Of a DNA stretch of 64,000 nucleotides, positions 60,872 through 64,000 are shown one piece after another. The stretch lies in the NCBI GenBank assembly GCA_019347715.1, contig JAHWKU010000005.1, positions 57,451 through 121,450 of the forward strand, given 5' to 3'. Source of the DNA: Actinomycetota bacterium. GTDB taxonomy: Bacteria; Actinomycetota; CADDZG01; JAHWKV01. The position numbers and the translations under genes were made by a program. Position 1 is the first letter of the stretch, and each line of letters starts with the position of its first letter. Below the pieces are notes generated by a model. That model did no database searches and was not told where the DNA came from. It saw only the letters and a list, made by a program, of their open reading frames with translations.

Positions 60872-63402
60872 GCGAGCGTGACGTCTACCGAAGGTTCACC
60901 CTCTTCGAACTCTATGACTGCGATGTTTCCTGCTGCTTTGAGATCGCCCTCGGTTCTTCCCAGCAGGTCGAGTCGCGGTTTGGTATCGCGGATTCGAATG
61001 GAAGAGACCTCTGCCTTCAGTGAGACCTTGGCGTCGCTCTTCTTTCGTCTTATCTCTCCCAGGACTTCTCCGGTGACGTCGAGAAGCTCAGGGTTTCCAC
61101 CCGTCTGTAGTTCCTGGGGAGTGGGCCACGGCGCACGATGGATGGAGCCATCTCGCCACCAGCTCCAAACCTCCTCGGTGACATAAGGCATGAACGGGGC
61201 AAACAAACGCTGAATAGTGGAGAGCGCGGTGGTGAGCGCGCGGTTGGCGGATGCAGCCGGACCGGCCCCCATCGATCCGTATGATCGGGCCTTAACGAGT
61301 TCCAGGTAGTCATCGCAGAAGGTCCAGAAGAACGTCTCGGTCCTATCGAGCGCGCGCGTGTAGTCGTAATTATCGAAGGCCGTTGTTGAGTCCTCCACCA
61401 CTTTGCCGAGGACCGCGAGCATCGAGAGATCGATCTCCTCGGTGATGTCGCCTTGTTCGCCGACCTGCGAGAGAACGAACTTCGAGGCGTTCAAAATCTT
61501 GATCGCGAGGCGGCGGCCGATTTTCATTTGGCCTTCGTCGACGACGCCGTCCATCCCGGGCCTTCCACCCGCAGCCCAGTATCTGAAAGCGTCGCTGCCG
61601 AACTGCTGGATGTAGTGCATCGGAGTGACTATGTTGCCCTTTGACTTGGACATCTTCTTGCGATCCGGGTCGGTAACCATCCCGGAGATTGCGGCGTTCT
61701 TCCATGGGACGGAGTCGTGCTCGAAGTGTGAGCGCACGATCGTGACGAACAGCCAGGTTCGGATGATGTCGTGACCCTGCGGGCGGAGATCCATGGGGAA
61801 GACCTTTTCAAACAGTTCCGGATCATCGTCCCACCGCCCACCAATCTGAGGCGTCAGAGCAGAAGTCGCCCACGTATCCATCACATCAGGATCTCCAATG
61901 AAACCCCCGGGCTGGCCGCGCTGGTCCTCTGCGTATCCGGGAGGCACGTCCGTCGAAGGATCGACCGGCAGCTTGCTTTCGTCGGGAAGGATCCGCTTTT
62001 CATAATCCACCGTTCCCTCGTCGGAGATCGCATACCACACCGGAAATGGAACCCCGAAGTAGCGCTGGCGGCTGATCCCCCAGTCCACGTTCAGGCCATT
62101 GACCCAGTCTTCGTAACGAACTCGCATGAAATCGGGATGCCAGTCCACCTCGCGGCCCCGTTGAATGAACTCCTCTTTGAAATCGAGAACCTTGATGTAC
62201 CACTGCCGGCTGGTCACGATCTCCAGAGGCCGCTCCCCTCTCTCGTAGAACTTGACCGAGTGGGTTATTGGTTGGGGCTCACCGACAAGGTCACCGGACC
62301 CCCGGAGCATCTCGACGACTCTCCTTCTGGCTCGCTTGGAATCCAAGCCAACCAGGTCGTCGTAGTATCGCTGGGCGCGATCGTGATCCAGAGAATCCCA
62401 CCCTTCTTCTCCCCACGTTACCTGTCTGAACGTCCCGTCAGGCAGGATCACACTTCTCATCGGAAGAGAAAGCTCTCGCCACCACTGCACGTCGGTCGTA
62501 TCTCCGAAGGTGCAGATCATCGCAATACCCGTGCCCTTTTCGGGGTCCGCGAGCTCGTGAGCTTTGATCGGAAGTTTTGAGCCGAACAGAGGACTCGAGA
62601 CATAGCTGTCGAAAAGATCCTTGAACCGGTCATCGTCGGGGTGCGCGACCAGTGCGACGCATGCTGGGATCAGCTCTGGTCTTGTGGTTTCGATTAGAAC
62701 GTCCTCGGCCTCGAGTCCGTGAAAACGCACCCTATGCATCGCTCCAGCAATCTCGCGATCCTCCAGCTCTGCCTGGGCCACGGCGGATCCGTAGTCCACA
62801 TCCCAGTAAGTCCCGCCCTCCGCTTGATAGGCGAGGCCTCTATCGAGCAATCGCAGAAAGCTCTTTTGCGAGATGCAACGCGAACGCTCATCGATGGTCG
62901 CGTAGGTCATGGACCAGTCGACCGATAGACCGAGCTCTCTCCAGACGCCTTCCATCACTTTTTCGTCCTCCAACGTGAGACGCGAGCAAAGCTCGATGAA
63001 ATTGGGTCTGGAGATGGCGATCGGAACATCAGACGCAGTAGGCGGTGGCTGAAATTCCGGATCGTATGGAAGTGACGGATCGCATCGCACGCCGAAGAAG
63101 TTCTGAACCCGTCGCTCGGTTGGAAGCCCGTTGTCGTCCCATCCCATGGGGTAAAACGGCTCCTTGCCCCGCATGCGCTGATACCTAACGATCAAGTCGG
63201 TATGGGTGTAACTCATGCCGCTGCCGACGTGAAGGGAGCCGCTCACAGTTGGCGGAGGAGTGTCGACCGCGAAGATCTCATCGCGACCCTTCGAGCGGTC
63301 GAAGCGAAAGATGCCGTCGGCTTCCCATCGCTCCATCCACTTAGCCTCGATCCCTTCAAGCGTTGGCTTCTCCGGGATCTCGTATTTCCTCTGCGTCTTC
63401 AT
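60868..63402 (-). CDS. valS: valyl-tRNA synthetase, Streptomyces type
   Basis: ValS charges tRNA-Val. The 844-residue enzyme matches the actinobacterial type (FYPMGWDDNGLPTERRVQN, GVRCDPSLPYDP). The KMSKS loop is intact (KKMSKSKGNIVTP). The HIGH motif reads SLHVGSGMSYTHTD: H58 and G60 are kept but the last His is Ser61 (codon AGC), where the Streptomyces form has HVGH. The ATG has GAGGAG three bases upstream. A terminator and a leader ORF with three consecutive Val codons lie upstream, so attenuation is likely. Confidence 0.95.
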   Translation of the reverse strand: MKTQRKYEIPEKPTLEGIEAKWMERWEADGIFRFDRSKGRDEIFAVDTPPPTVSGSLHVGSGMSYTHTDLIVRYQRMRGKEPFYPMGWDDNGLPTERRVQNFFGVRCDPSLPYDPEFQPPPTASDVPIAISRPNFIELCSRLTLEDEKVMEGVWRELGLSVDWSMTYATIDERSRCISQKSFLRLLDRGLAYQAEGGTYWDVDYGSAVAQAELEDREIAGAMHRVRFHGLEAEDVLIETTRPELIPACVALVAHPDDDRFKDLFDSYVSSPLFGSKLPIKAHELADPEKGTGIAMICTFGDTTDVQWWRELSLPMRSVILPDGTFRQVTWGEEGWDSLDHDRAQRYYDDLVGLDSKRARRRVVEMLRGSGDLVGEPQPITHSVKFYERGERPLEIVTSRQWYIKVLDFKEEFIQRGREVDWHPDFMRVRYEDWVNGLNVDWGISRQRYFGVPFPVWYAISDEGTVDYEKRILPDESKLPVDPSTDVPPGYAEDQRGQPGGFIGDPDVMDTWATSALTPQIGGRWDDDPELFEKVFPMDLRPQGHDIIRTWLFVTIVRSHFEHDSVPWKNAAISGMVTDPDRKKMSKSKGNIVTPMHYIQQFGSDAFRYWAAGGRPGMDGVVDEGQMKIGRRLAIKILNASKFVLSQVGEQGDITEEIDLSMLAVLGKVVEDSTTAFDNYDYTRALDRTETFFWTFCDDYLELVKARSYGSMGAGPAASANRALTTALSTIQRLFAPFMPYVTEEVWSWWRDGSIHRAPWPTPQELQTGGNPELLDVTGEVLGEIRRKKSDAKVSLKAEVSSIRIRDTKPRLDLLGRTEGDLKAAGNIAVIEFEEGEPSVDVTLA

Positions 63403-63424
63403 CTTCTCCTCGAATTTGGCTGCG

Positions 63425-63451
63425 AAATCAAAAGCCCGCCATCAGGCGGGC
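63425..63451 (-). terminator. attenuator terminator before valS
   Basis: On the minus strand GCCCGCC-TGAT-GGCGGGC is followed by TTTTGATTT. It lies 29 bases downstream of the valine leader ORF and 23 bases before the valS ATG. It could simply end clpX transcription, but a predicted promoter and leader ORF lie between clpX and the hairpin, favouring attenuation. Confidence 0.85.
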
Positions 63452-63479
63452 GTGAGGGCTGGCCGGGCGCTTGGCCCAA

Positions 63480-63515
63480 CTACCCTCGCTTGAGTACTAC
63501 TACCGATCGTCTCAC
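63480..63515 (-). CDS. valine leader peptide MRRSVVVLKRG upstream of valS
   Basis: A 12-codon ORF, GTG AGA CGA TCG GTA GTA GTA CTC AAG CGA GGG TAG, holds three consecutive GTA valine codons, a rare codon choice in this G/C-rich sequence, then a Leu codon. It begins nine bases after a TACAAT -10 box and ends 29 bases before a terminator hairpin and 78 bases before valS. Ribosomes starved of Val-tRNA would stall there and could prevent terminator formation. No Shine-Dalgarno is present; the predicted transcript start is within three bases of the GTG, so it would be read leaderless. No experimental support is available here. Confidence 0.72.
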   Translation of the reverse strand: MRRSVVVLKRG

Positions 63516-63530
63516 GACAGTCGAATTGTA
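63516..63530 (-). promoter_or_regulatory. predicted -10 box of the valS leader
   Basis: TACAAT (63530-63525, minus strand) is a strong -10 match placed between the clpX stop and the valine leader ORF. A recognisable -35 is lacking at 17-18 bases upstream (this falls in the clpX end), so the promoter may rely on the -10 region or an activator. Confidence 0.5.
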
Positions 63531-63535
63531 ACCTC

Positions 63536-64000
63536 TCAGGCGGAGCGTTCGCCTCGCTCTTGACGCTTCGGCCGCTCCGACACCCTGGGGACCAAAGTTG
63601 GATTGACTCTCTTCAAGACGGTCTCTTCATCGATCACGCACTGAGAGATGTCCTTGCGGCTCGGCAAGTCGTACATCACGTCGAGCAGAACCTCCTCCAT
63701 CACGGCTCTCAATCCCCTTGCACCGGTGCCGCGCAGCATCGCCTGATCCGAGATGGCCCCAAGGGCCTCGTCGCTGAACAGCAGCTCGACGTTGTCGAAT
63801 TCGAGGACTCTCTTGAACTGCTTGACCAGGGCGTTTCTCGGCTTCGTGAGGATCTCGACCAGAGCATCGCGGTCGAGCTGATGGACGTATGAGATGACGG
63901 GGAGCCTTCCGACGAACTCTGGGATCAGACCGTATTTCAGGAGATCTTCCGGCAGAACGTGTGCCAGGATGTCGCCGATTTAGCCGTCCTGCGTCCTTCG
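63536..64000 (-). CDS. clpX: ClpX C-terminal part, with in-frame stop near the window edge
   Basis: ClpX is the AAA+ unfoldase of ClpXP. The visible frame reads [20 protein letters not shown], a [16 protein letters not shown] segment and [20 protein letters not shown], which is the ClpX C-terminal region, ending with a basic tail. In the same frame, TAA occurs at 63982-63980 between GGC and the conserved [14 protein letters not shown] complete ClpX cannot have this stop, so either the gene is broken or there is a base error or frameshift at this place. The rest of the gene is outside the window. Confidence 0.85.

Noticed and set aside
63403..63535. T-box riboswitch upstream of valS
   Set aside because: No T-box signature found; the region is too short and holds a Val-codon leader instead.

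Overview
The window looks like chromosome from an actinobacterium (Actinomycetota) of a non-model, probably uncultured lineage; G+C is roughly 55-60% by eye. Support comes from a BldD orthologue with its c-di-GMP signature, a Streptomyces-type ValS, an RNase E/G - L21 - L27 - Obg order, an LCP - RsfS pair, many GTG/TTG starts, and short leader ORFs that sit almost at their predicted transcription starts. A rod-shape cluster (mreB, mreC, mreD, PBP2, RodA) argues for a rod-shaped cell. Coding density is very high, most neighbouring genes touch or overlap by 1-4 nt, and no gene-free stretch exceeds 300 bases. I see no prophage, insertion sequence or CRISPR array.

Layout. 1-16.3 kb is a minus-strand housekeeping block: era, a CorC-like protein, ybeY, phoH, bldD, rsmE, dnaJ and hrcA (with a perfect CIRCE operator), lepA, holA, comEC, comEA and leuS; rpsT is on the plus strand. 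leuS is preceded by a leucine-rich leader peptide and a terminator hairpin. 16.5-31.9 kb is mostly plus strand and accessory: a four-gene coupled operon (DtxR-family regulator, Tat-exported two-domain multicopper oxidase, ZIP transporter, lipoprotein cytochrome c), a DUF892 protein, a CDF transporter with three C-terminal domains, a PD-(D/E)XK nuclease beside tRNA-Ala(GGC), a cyclase/STAND/TPR regulator, an amidase, and a MarR-MFS-P450 group. 32-41 kb carries rsfS, an LCP protein, nadD, small membrane proteins, and the oxidative pentose phosphate genes gnd-zwf-pgl. At 41.1 kb lies a histidine-kinase-like gene whose phospho-acceptor His is replaced by Gln.

42-64 kb is again almost all minus strand: clpX (partial, with an in-frame stop at the window edge), valS, folC, ndk, mreB, mreC, mreD, mrdA, rodA, rne/rng, rplU, rpmA, then an 8-kb block (MacB-like ABC transporter, unknown protein, M14 peptidase, hydrolase-cyclase fusion) wedged between rpmA and obgE. 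valS is preceded by a tiny leader ORF with three consecutive Val codons and a terminator.

The most unusual signals are: (i) two 167-bp copies of an intergenic element with 17-18 bp terminal inverted repeats, inserted exactly between minus-strand genes, so that one terminus lies at the upstream stop codon and the other supplies the GGAGG ribosome-binding site of the downstream gene; (ii) matching leader-peptide attenuators on leuS and valS; (iii) the DtxR/MCO/ZIP/cytochrome c operon; (iv) the His-less kinase.
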